DNA of 5,514 nucleotides, from assembly GCA_019454665.1 (NCBI GenBank), contig JACFNW010000117.1, positions 1 to 5,514 of the forward strand. The letters are read 5' to 3'. The translations under genes were made by a program, and so were the position numbers. Numbering within the stretch: position 1 is the first letter of the stretch; the number at the start of each line of letters is the position of its first letter. The DNA is from Fimbriimonadaceae bacterium. GTDB taxonomy: Bacteria; Armatimonadota; Fimbriimonadia; Fimbriimonadales; Fimbriimonadaceae. Below are positions 1 to 5,514 of the stretch, piece by piece. The notes under the pieces were generated by a model. That model was not told where the DNA came from and did not search any database. It worked only from the letters and a program-made list of their open reading frames with translations.

Positions 1-2790
1 CAGTCAGAACTCTCGCCCCGTTACGACGCCTCCCTCGTCGAATCGAAGTGGTATCAGGCTTGGGAAGAAGCCGGTCTCTTTCAGCCGCAGCCCGAAGCGG
101 GCAAGCCGATCTTCAGCGTCACGATCCCGCCGCCCAACATCACGGGTTCGCTGCACATGGGTCACGCCCTCTGCTACCCCATCCAAGACCTGCTGGGCCG
201 CTACAAGCGGCTGCGAGGGTTCAACGTCCTCATCTTGCCGGGCCAAGACCACGCCGGCATCGCGACGCAGGGCGTCGTGACGAAGCAGCTGAAGAAGGAG
301 GGTCTTTCGCCCGCGCAGATGGGACGCGAGAAGTTCGTCGAGCGTGTCTGGGAGTGGCGCAAAGAGAGCGGCGACACGATCCTGCACCAGTTCCGCTCGC
401 TGGGGTGCGCGTTCGATTGGTCGCGCAGCAGGTTCACGCTGGACGACGCCTACGCCAAGGCCGTGCTCAAGGTCTTCGTGGATTGGTTCGATCAGGGTCT
501 GATCTATCGCGGAAAGCGGGTGGTCAACTGGGACCCTGCCCTCAGAACCAGCGTGTCGGACATCGAGGTCGAGCGGCGCAACATCCGGGGCAAGCTCTAT
601 CACATCCGCTATCCGTTCGAAGATGGTTCCGGCTACGTGACGATTGCAACGACGAGGCCCGAAACCATGCTCGCCGACGTGGCTGTGGCCGTACACCCCA
701 GCGACGCGCGGTATGCCGCGCTCGTGGGCAAGAACCTCGTCGTGCCCCTGGTGGGACGCGTGGTACCCCTGATCGCCGACATGTACCCCGACCCCGAGTT
801 CGGTACCGGCGCGGTCAAGATCACACCTGCTCACGACGCCAACGACTTTGAAGTCGGTGTGCGGCACAAGCTCGAGATGCCCGTCGCGATCGGCGAAGAC
901 GCCAAGATCACAGCGGTCGGCGGCGTGTACGAGGGGCTGGACCGCATGGCGGCACGGGCTCGTATCGTGCAGGACCTCGAAGAGCAGGGCTATCTGGTCA
1001 AAGTGGACGACCACGACATCCCGATCCTCGTGAGCGAGCGCAGCGGCGAAGTCATCGAGCCGTTGCTCTCGGAGCAGTGGTTCGCCCGCCAATCCGAACT
1101 GGCCAAGCCCGCCATCGAAGCCGTGCGTGAGGGGCGAATCCGCTTTTTCCCCGAACGGTACCGGGACGTGTACCTCGATTGGATGGAGAACATCCGCGAC
1201 TGGTGCATCGGGCGGCAGCTTTGGTGGGGGCACCGCATCCCCGTCTACACCACCGAGGATGGACGCTACGTAGCAGCCCTTTCGTGGGAGGAGGCCGAAG
1301 CCAAGGCGGGCGCGAAGATCGTCAGCCAGGATGCCGACGTGCTCGACACCTGGTTCTCCAGCGGCCTGTGGCCCTTTGCCACCCTCGGCTGGCCGGAAGA
1401 CACCGACGACCTCAAGCGGTTCTACCCCACGACGACGCTGGTCACCGACCGAAACATCATCTACCTGTGGGTGGCCCGCATGATCATGATGGGCATGGCG
1501 TTCAAGGGCGACATCCCGTTCCAGGACGTGTATATCCACGCCACCGTGCTGACCGAAGACGGTCGGCGGATGAGCAAGAGCCTCGGCACGGGCGTGGACC
1601 CCATGGGCGTCATCGAATCCAAGGGCGCCGATGCCCTGCGCTTCACCCTGCTCAGCCAAGCGGGTTACAACCAAGACATCCGCTACTCGGATCGGCGAAC
1701 CGAGGACGCCCGGAACTTCTGCAACAAGCTCTGGAACGCCACGCGCTTCGTGCTGATGAACCTAGGCGACGTGCCGATCAATGAGACGAAAGTCCGCACC
1801 TTCGCACCCAACATGATGGACGACCGTCCAGAGGTCGTAAGAGAAGAGGTTTTTCTGCTCGGTTTCGGGTACTCAAAGATTCCGCGTTCGCTCGTCAACG
1901 AGATAGCTCTGAATCTCGTTGACGATGTGGACTACAAAGAGCAGGTGCGGTGGGCGTTGGTTTCGCGAGGACACATCGCGGGGCCCAGGGATCAGGCCGA
2001 CAAATGGCTCCTGAGTCGCCTCGTCGCCGTCGAATCCACGGTGCGCGATGCCTACGACCGCTACGAGATGGCCGAGGCTGCGACGACGCTTCACCGGTTC
2101 TTTTGGAGCGAGTTCTGCGACTGGTACATCGAGATCTCCAAGCCTCGCCTCGCTGACCCAGCGACGGCTCCCGTTGTACGTGCGATCCTCGTCTATGTCC
2201 TCGACGCAGTTCTGAAGATGCTGCATCCCGTGATGCCGCACCTCACCGAAGAGCTGTATCAGCATCTGCCGTTGTCGAACAAAGCACCGTTCCTCATGGC
2301 CGCCGAGTGGCCGGTTCTCGATGCCGACCTGAAGGACGACGCTGCGGAAGCTCGCTTCGACCGCTATCTCGAAGTCACCCGCGCCTTGCGTGCGCTGAGA
2401 GCGGAACTCGGCATCGCCCCGATGAAGACGTTGCCCGAGGTGTTCTACGAAGGCGATCTCACGGGAGGCGAGCACGTCGTTCAGTCGCAATCCTGGTTCG
2501 AATCGCTGTCCCCTGGGCGACCCCCTGGTCCTGCCGTCTCGACGACCGTAGCCGGTGTGGACCTCCACCTGCCCGTCGAGGGGCTCGTGGACCGCGAGAA
2601 GGAACTGGCGCGCCTTGCCAAGGAGGAAGAGAAGGCGGCTGCCGAGTTGGCCAAGCTCGATGCTCGGCTCTCGAATCCCGACTTTGTCCAGCGTGCCAAG
2701 CCCGAGATCGTGGCCCGCGAGCAGGCCGCCGCCGAGGAACTCAGGTCCAAGCTGGCCAAGATCGTCGAGCGTCGCCGCCTGTTCTCGTGA
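1..2790 (+). CDS. valS: Valyl-tRNA synthetase (ValRS), 5' end cut by window edge
   Basis: Cytoplasmic class Ia synthetase that attaches valine to tRNA-Val and edits mischarged threonine. The reading frame is open from base 1, and the N-terminal sequence (SPRYDASLVESKWYQAWEE) starts where ValRS proteins normally do, so only a few codons are missing; the ATG at 157 lies inside the HIGH motif and is not the start. In window codons: HIGH motif HMGH 52-55; valine-pocket region PGQDHAGIATQ about 80-90; CP1 editing domain about 180-330 with TTRPET 217-222 and HDAND 278-282; return to the Rossmann core at WCIGRQLWWGHRIP from 401; KMSKS motif as RMSKS 523-527; anticodon-binding helical domain from about 666 with FFWSEFCDWYIEISK at 700; C-terminal coiled-coil tRNA-binding arm 860-929, rich in Lys, Glu and Ala. 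The 929 visible residues fit the usual 880-950. All key motifs are intact, so the enzyme should be active. Odd feature: a linker of about 77 residues (589-665) with atypical composition, described separately. Stop TGA at 2788-2790, 33 bases before glyS. Confidence 0.97.
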   Translation, partial: QSELSPRYDASLVESKWYQAWEEAGLFQPQPEAGKPIFSVTIPPPNITGSLHMGHALCYPIQDLLGRYKRLRGFNVLILPGQDHAGIATQGVVTKQLKKEGLSPAQMGREKFVERVWEWRKESGDTILHQFRSLGCAFDWSRSRFTLDDAYAKAVLKVFVDWFDQGLIYRGKRVVNWDPALRTSVSDIEVERRNIRGKLYHIRYPFEDGSGYVTIATTRPETMLADVAVAVHPSDARYAALVGKNLVVPLVGRVVPLIADMYPDPEFGTGAVKITPAHDANDFEVGVRHKLEMPVAIGEDAKITAVGGVYEGLDRMAARARIVQDLEEQGYLVKVDDHDIPILVSERSGEVIEPLLSEQWFARQSELAKPAIEAVREGRIRFFPERYRDVYLDWMENIRDWCIGRQLWWGHRIPVYTTEDGRYVAALSWEEAEAKAGAKIVSQDADVLDTWFSSGLWPFATLGWPEDTDDLKRFYPTTTLVTDRNIIYLWVARMIMMGMAFKGDIPFQDVYIHATVLTEDGRRMSKSLGTGVDPMGVIESKGADALRFTLLSQAGYNQDIRYSDRRTEDARNFCNKLWNATRFVLMNLGDVPINETKVRTFAPNMMDDRPEVVREEVFLLGFGYSKIPRSLVNEIALNLVDDVDYKEQVRWALVSRGHIAGPRDQADKWLLSRLVAVESTVRDAYDRYEMAEAATTLHRFFWSEFCDWYIEISKPRLADPATAPVVRAILVYVLDAVLKMLHPVMPHLTEELYQHLPLSNKAPFLMAAEWPVLDADLKDDAAEARFDRYLEVTRALRALRAELGIAPMKTLPEVFYEGDLTGGEHVVQSQSWFESLSPGRPPGPAVSTTVAGVDLHLPVEGLVDREKELARLAKEEEKAAAELAKLDARLSNPDFVQRAKPEIVAREQAAAEELRSKLAKIVERRRLFS
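1794..1950 (+). repeat. Possible outer arms and second hairpin of a structured element in valS
   Basis: CCGCACCT (1794-1801) is complementary to AGGTGCGG (1943-1950). They enclose 141 bases that include the 13-bp inverted repeat at 1892-1925 and a smaller hairpin, ACGACC (1820-1825) with GGTCGT (1833-1838) around a 7-base loop. Together these would fold as a closed element with two internal hairpins. The short arms could arise by chance in GC-rich coding DNA, so a single nested element is only a suggestion. Confidence 0.3.
1892..1925 (+). repeat. Perfect 13-bp inverted repeat with 8-base loop inside valS
   Basis: The left arm TCGTCAACGAGAT (1892-1904) is exactly complementary to the right arm ATCTCGTTGACGA (1913-1925), separated by AGCTCTGA. 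The pairing stops abruptly on the outer side (C/T then G/G mismatches). It lies in the atypical part of the valS linker and encodes LVNEIALNLVDD. There is no T-run after it and it sits mid-gene, so it is not a terminator. It may be the core of a palindromic insertion element. Confidence 0.85.
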
Positions 2791-2803
2791 GGGGTTCGAC
2801 CCC
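2791..2803 (+). other. Small GC-rich hairpin directly after the valS stop codon
   Basis: GGGGT-TCG-ACCCC begins on the first base after the TGA of valS: a 5-bp stem with a 3-base loop. It is followed by CGCTGGTAAACT, not a T-run, so it is not a convincing intrinsic terminator. It could be a weak pause site, a 3'-end protecting structure, or chance. Confidence 0.3.
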
Positions 2804-2805
2804 GC

Positions 2806-2814
2806 TGGTAAACT
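2806..2814 (+). promoter_or_regulatory. Candidate extended -10 promoter element for glyS, leaderless type
   Basis: TGG followed by TAAACT (hexamer 2809-2814) has the TGn extension and matches TATAAT at four of six positions, including the key T1, A2 and T6. The hexamer ends nine bases before the glyS ATG at 2824, so transcription from it would start at or just before the start codon. No clear -35 box is visible at the usual spacing. The only Shine-Dalgarno-like sequence is AAGAG (2816-2820), which is weak and just three bases from the ATG. This is a sequence pattern only; read-through from valS may be the main source of transcript. Confidence 0.35.
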
Positions 2815-2823
2815 CAAGAGCCC

Positions 2824-4908
2824 ATGCCCGATCTGCTGTTTGAACTTGGCTGCGAAGAGTTGCCCGCATCGTTCGTGCGCCGCTCGTCGCAGCAGCTCGA
2901 GCAGGAGATCGTGGCCCGGCTGGACGCCGCCGGCATCCCTCATGGCGTGAGCGTCCGCTACGGCACGCCGCGCCGCCTGATCGTCTCGGTCAAGGATGTT
3001 GCCGAGCGCCAACCCGATCGGACCGAGGAGCGGCGCGGGCCGGGACTCGCCGCCGCTTTCGATGCCAACGGCATCCCCACCAAGGCCCTCGAGGGCTTCT
3101 GCCGGGGCGCGGGCGTCTCGGCAGACGAGGTGACCCCGCGCGATGGCTACGTGTGGGTGACCAAGCGCATCCCCGGCCAGCCCGTGGCCGACCTGCTCAC
3201 CGGATTGCTGCCGGATGCGGTGCGTGCGCTGCAGTTCGACAAGGCCATGCGGTGGGGGCGTTCGCGTATGCGGTTCGCCCGTCCCATCCGCTGGATGCTG
3301 GCCGCTTTCGGGGGCGTCGTCGTCCCGTTCGAAATCGAATCGGTGAAGTCGGGGTTGTGCAGCCGGGGGCACCGGTTCAACCACCCCGACCCGTTTGAGG
3401 CGACCACGCTGGACGCATTGTTGGAAGGATTGCGGTCCCGCCAAGTCGAGCCGGATGCCGACGTTCGCGAGCGGCGGATTCGCGAGGGCTCGGTGGCCGT
3501 CGCGGGAGGGACGCCCGACCTGACCGACGCCTTAGTGGACGAGAACGTCTACCTCACCGAGTGGCCCATGCCGACTCAAGGCGAATTCCCCGCAGGCTAT
3601 CTGGAACTGCCCGAGCCCGTGCTGGTCACGGCCATGGCCAAGCACGAGCGCTTCTTCCCCGTTCGTGGCGCCGATGGACGCCTCACCAACCAGTTCGTTT
3701 CGATCCGCAACGGAGGCGAGGAGTCCGTCGTCCGTCAGGGCAACGCTTGGGTTCTGGGCGCGCGATTCAACGACGCCAAGTTCTTCTTCGAAGAGGATAA
3801 GCGGAAGTCTCTGGGCGAATTCCTAAACAAAACCAGCGGCATCGTCTTCCACGAGAAGCTGGGGACCGTGCGCGAGCGCGCCGACCGACTGAGCGAGCTC
3901 GCCCGCGCCGTCGCCAGCGAGACCGGGGCCGACGCCCAAGAGACCGAGTGGGCTCGGCTGGCGGGGCTGTACGCCAAGGCCGACCTGAGCACGGGCTTGG
4001 TCAGCGAGTTGGCCTCGCTGCAGGGCGTCATCGGCGGCGAATACGCGCGGCGCGAGGGGATGCCCGAGGCCGTGTGCTTCGCCATCGCCCACCAGTACGA
4101 CGTTTGCGAGGGCATTGACCCGGCCACGCCCGGCGGGCGCACGGCCCTGAGGTTGATCATCGCGGACCAGCTCGACAAGTTGGCGGGTTATCTGGGTGTC
4201 GGCTTGGCGCCTTCGGGCACCAGCGACCCGTTCGGTCTGCGCCGCGCGGCCACGTTGCTCATCCACGCCGCGTGGACCTGGGACGCCGTACGCAGCTACA
4301 AAGGCCTGTTCGACTTCGCGAACATGAACGCCCCCTGCCGACGCGCGGAGTCGGTGAACGAACTGGCCCAGCTGTTCGCCGCCCGATATGGGGCGTTGTT
4401 GGGCGAGGTGCCGCACGACGTGTTGGCCGCGGCGGTTCGATCCGACTCGGTCAAAGAGACTTTGGCTCCGCGCCGCGTCAGGCATCGCATCGAGACGCTT
4501 TCCGCGCTTCTGTCGCGACCCGAGTTCATCCAGACGGCCACGCGCCCGCTCAACATCGTGCGCGCCGCCGCCAAGAAGGGCGTGGACATTCCGGCGACGG
4601 CCTGGGTCGCCGACGGAGGCGTGGACCGGCACCTTCAATCGCCGGAAGGCGTGGCGTTGGCCGAGGCGTTCCGCCGGGTGTCGCCGATCGTCGCGGAGTT
4701 GGCCCGCCTCTCGCGCGAACCCCTAGCGGTGGCCCGGCACCTCTTGGAACTCGAAGATCCGATCAACGCGTTCTTCGACAGTACGATGGTCATGGTGGAC
4801 GACGAGGGCGTTCGCGACGCCCGCCTTTCGTTGTTGCAGGCCGTAAGCGACGCGCTGATGGCCGCGGGCGATTTCAGCCTGTTGGTGCAGGACCAGCGCG
4901 CGAGCTAA
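2824..4908 (+). CDS. glyS: Glycyl-tRNA synthetase beta subunit
   Basis: Beta subunit of the alpha2beta2 bacterial glycyl-tRNA synthetase. The alpha subunit (GlyQ) holds the catalytic site; beta supplies tRNA recognition and is required for charging tRNA-Gly in the cytoplasm. The 694 residues match the usual length of about 690. Family signatures in order: N-terminal LLFELGCEELPASFV (4-18); central KTSGIVFHEKLGTV near 336-350; HD-like domain with AKADLSTGLVSE from 384 (D387) and LQGVIGGEYA; ADQLDKLAGYLGVG from 447 (D448, D451); SDPFGLRR 467-474; C-terminal DALR-type anticodon-binding helices, ending with FFDSTMVMVDDEGVRDARLSLL from 650. The ATG at 2824 is chosen because the conserved N-terminus begins at residue 3 or 4. 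There is no strong Shine-Dalgarno site; a possible leaderless promoter lies just upstream. It follows valS by 33 bases on the same strand, so co-transcription is plausible. No glyQ is in the window, which is unusual only in that glyQ and glyS are adjacent in many genomes. Its TAA overlaps the stop of the convergent gene by 4 bases. Confidence 0.97.
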   Translation: MPDLLFELGCEELPASFVRRSSQQLEQEIVARLDAAGIPHGVSVRYGTPRRLIVSVKDVAERQPDRTEERRGPGLAAAFDANGIPTKALEGFCRGAGVSADEVTPRDGYVWVTKRIPGQPVADLLTGLLPDAVRALQFDKAMRWGRSRMRFARPIRWMLAAFGGVVVPFEIESVKSGLCSRGHRFNHPDPFEATTLDALLEGLRSRQVEPDADVRERRIREGSVAVAGGTPDLTDALVDENVYLTEWPMPTQGEFPAGYLELPEPVLVTAMAKHERFFPVRGADGRLTNQFVSIRNGGEESVVRQGNAWVLGARFNDAKFFFEEDKRKSLGEFLNKTSGIVFHEKLGTVRERADRLSELARAVASETGADAQETEWARLAGLYAKADLSTGLVSELASLQGVIGGEYARREGMPEAVCFAIAHQYDVCEGIDPATPGGRTALRLIIADQLDKLAGYLGVGLAPSGTSDPFGLRRAATLLIHAAWTWDAVRSYKGLFDFANMNAPCRRAESVNELAQLFAARYGALLGEVPHDVLAAAVRSDSVKETLAPRRVRHRIETLSALLSRPEFIQTATRPLNIVRAAAKKGVDIPATAWVADGGVDRHLQSPEGVALAEAFRRVSPIVAELARLSREPLAVARHLLELEDPINAFFDSTMVMVDDEGVRDARLSLLQAVSDALMAAGDFSLLVQDQRAS

Positions 4909-5514
4909 GGCCCGGTCTTCTTGCCTTGGTCCAAGTGGAGCACGGTGCCGATGAGCGTCTTCTCGGCGCTGCCCGTGTCTCCGGATTGGATCGCGCGCAG
5001 GGCCTGCGTGACCTCCTGCGCCTCGGTGACGCGGCCTTCTTGCAGCAACAGCATCTGCGTCTTCTGGAGATCGGCCACGGCTGCGGCGCGCGTGATCTGC
5101 TGCGTCTTCAATCCCATGATCGTCTTCTCGACCGCACGAGACGCCTGGGCGAGTTGAACGGCCTGCCCCACGCGAGGATTGACCGGGGCCGAGTAACGCG
5201 CGGCGTCGGCGGTGAATTCGATGACGAAGTCGAGGTCAACAGCCTCGGATCGGCCCGTCGAAAGGTCGTCGTAGGTCAGCCGTCCGGCGGCCACGCGGTA
5301 CCAGCCCAGGGGGTGGTTGGCGAATTCGAAGTCGAACGCCTGCTCGAGGATCGCGCCCCGCTCCAGGTCGGGCAAATCGAGGACGATCTCGCGGTCGGTC
5401 GAGCCCGGTGCGCCCGCCGGAGAGCGCAACGTCACCCATCGCGCGGGTTTGAGTTCCAGCCGCAGGTTGCGCGCCACCACAGTCAGCAGGGCTTCCAGTT
5501 CCTTGCGGAACACC
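4905..5514 (-). CDS. C-terminal part of a probable VWA-domain protein, N-terminus outside the window
   Basis: The frame is open to the right edge; the first possible start in the window is a GTG at 5513-5511, but FRKELEALLTVVARNLRLEL reads like the middle of a protein, so I treat the gene as cut. About 202 residues are visible. The first 100 or so are beta-rich (EIVLDLPDLERGAILEQ 42-58, HPLGWYRVAAGRLTYDD 67-83, VDLDFVIEFT 92-101). Then come a helical tail (VNPRVGQAVQLAQASRAVEK 111-130, GRVTEAQEVTQALRAIQSGD 160-179) and a C-terminal block KTLIGTVLHLDQGKK 185-199. This order resembles the region after the metal-binding VWA domain in bacterial proteins often labelled Ca-activated chloride channel homologs; the VWA domain itself would lie beyond the window, so the MIDAS motif cannot be checked. 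No signal peptide or membrane segment is visible in this part. It converges on glyS and shares 4 bases with its end (TAG at 4907-4905). The gene is real; the family call comes from remembered sequence patterns. Confidence 0.7.
   Translation of the reverse strand, partial: VFRKELEALLTVVARNLRLELKPARWVTLRSPAGAPGSTDREIVLDLPDLERGAILEQAFDFEFANHPLGWYRVAAGRLTYDDLSTGRSEAVDLDFVIEFTADAARYSAPVNPRVGQAVQLAQASRAVEKTIMGLKTQQITRAAAVADLQKTQMLLLQEGRVTEAQEVTQALRAIQSGDTGSAEKTLIGTVLHLDQGKKTGP

Larger units (their letters stand above)
1765..1995 (+). other. Expanded interdomain linker in valS, a probable in-frame insertion
   Basis: The segment lies between two well-conserved blocks, NKLWNATRFVLMNL (ending at 1764) and ADKWLLSRL (from 1996). 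E. coli ValRS has about 15 residues here; this protein has 77, an excess of about 60 residues or 180 bases. The central part (1831-1940) counts to about 48% GC, against about 63% in the preceding 1681-1740, and uses codons scarce in the rest of the gene (GTA, AGA, TCA, ATA). It keeps the frame and has no stop. The peptide looks like three short amphipathic helices: PEVVREEVFLLGFG, PRSLVNEIALNLV and YKEQVRWALVSRG. I do not recognise it as a known ValRS domain. The expansion is seen directly apart from the E. coli comparison, which is from memory; its origin as an insertion is inferred. Insert boundaries within the linker are uncertain. Confidence 0.75.

Noticed and set aside
4..1674. Long open frame of 556 codons on the - strand, opposite valS
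   Set aside because: It lies wholly antisense to a clear valS and is explained by the GC-biased third codon positions. The protein is rich in H, G, R, A and V with no recognisable domain.
1765..1995. The valS linker as an intein or group I/II intron
   Set aside because: The excess is about 180 bases, too short for these elements; there are no intein splice motifs, and the frame is uninterrupted.
157..2790. ATG at 157 as the valS start
   Set aside because: This Met is the second residue of the HMGH catalytic motif. The conserved N-terminal block upstream is in frame back to base 1, so the true start is outside the window.
2791..2803. GGGGTTCGACCCC as a Rho-independent terminator for valS
   Set aside because: The stem is only 5 bp and no T-run follows, and a candidate glyS promoter begins immediately after.
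1873..3444. Open frame of 523 codons on the - strand spanning the valS-glyS junction
   Set aside because: It is antisense to two well-supported genes, has no recognisable motif, and shows the biased composition typical of mirror frames in high-GC DNA.
4925..4935. CTTGG-T-CCAAG near-palindrome just past the glyS end
   Set aside because: A one-base loop cannot form a hairpin, and the site lies inside the coding sequence of the - strand gene; likely chance.
4905..5513. GTG at 5513-5511 as the true start of the - strand gene, making it a complete 202-residue protein
   Set aside because: The sequence from there reads like mid-protein, and the segment corresponds to the C-terminal part of larger VWA proteins. 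The gene most likely continues past the window edge.

Overview
The window is a compact, high-GC (roughly 60-65% by eye) bacterial chromosomal segment with three genes and almost no non-coding DNA. Two are aminoacyl-tRNA synthetase genes in tandem on the + strand: valS (valyl-tRNA synthetase, positions 1-2790, with its first few codons outside the window) and glyS (glycyl-tRNA synthetase beta subunit, 2824-4908). The third, on the - strand, runs in from the right edge (5514 down to 4905). It looks like the C-terminal part of a von Willebrand factor A (VWA) domain protein of a type I associate with cyanobacteria and some other non-proteobacterial lineages. A separate beta subunit means the organism uses the alpha2beta2 bacterial glycyl-tRNA synthetase; the alpha gene glyQ is not here. 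The lineage cannot be fixed from this sequence. Composition and gene content would fit a high-GC, non-proteobacterial bacterium (Armatimonadota is one possibility), but this is only an impression.

Layout: 1-2790 is valS, read in one frame from the first base. 2791-2823 is a 33-base gap holding a tiny GC-rich hairpin and an extended -10-like element (TGG-TAAACT) ending nine bases before the glyS ATG. That is the geometry of a leaderless or near-leaderless promoter. 2824-4908 is glyS. 4905-5514 is the convergent VWA-type gene, whose stop codon overlaps the glyS stop by 4 bases, so no classical terminator fits between them. No stretch over 300 bases lacks a gene.

The two synthetases supply charged tRNAs for translation (Val and Gly); their adjacency probably reflects co-expression as housekeeping genes. 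The VWA-type gene is in the opposite orientation and need not be related to them.

The most unusual structure is inside valS. Between the catalytic core and the anticodon-binding helical domain, where E. coli ValRS has a linker of about 15 residues, this protein has about 77 (positions 1765-1995). The central part falls to about 48% GC over 1831-1940, uses codons scarce in the rest of the gene, and contains a perfect 13-bp inverted repeat with an 8-base loop (1892-1925). A second small hairpin and an 8-bp pair of outer complementary arms (1794-1801 and 1943-1950) lie around it. This looks like an in-frame, translated insertion of a palindromic or structured element, in the manner of Rickettsia palindromic elements, but that origin is inferred, not shown.
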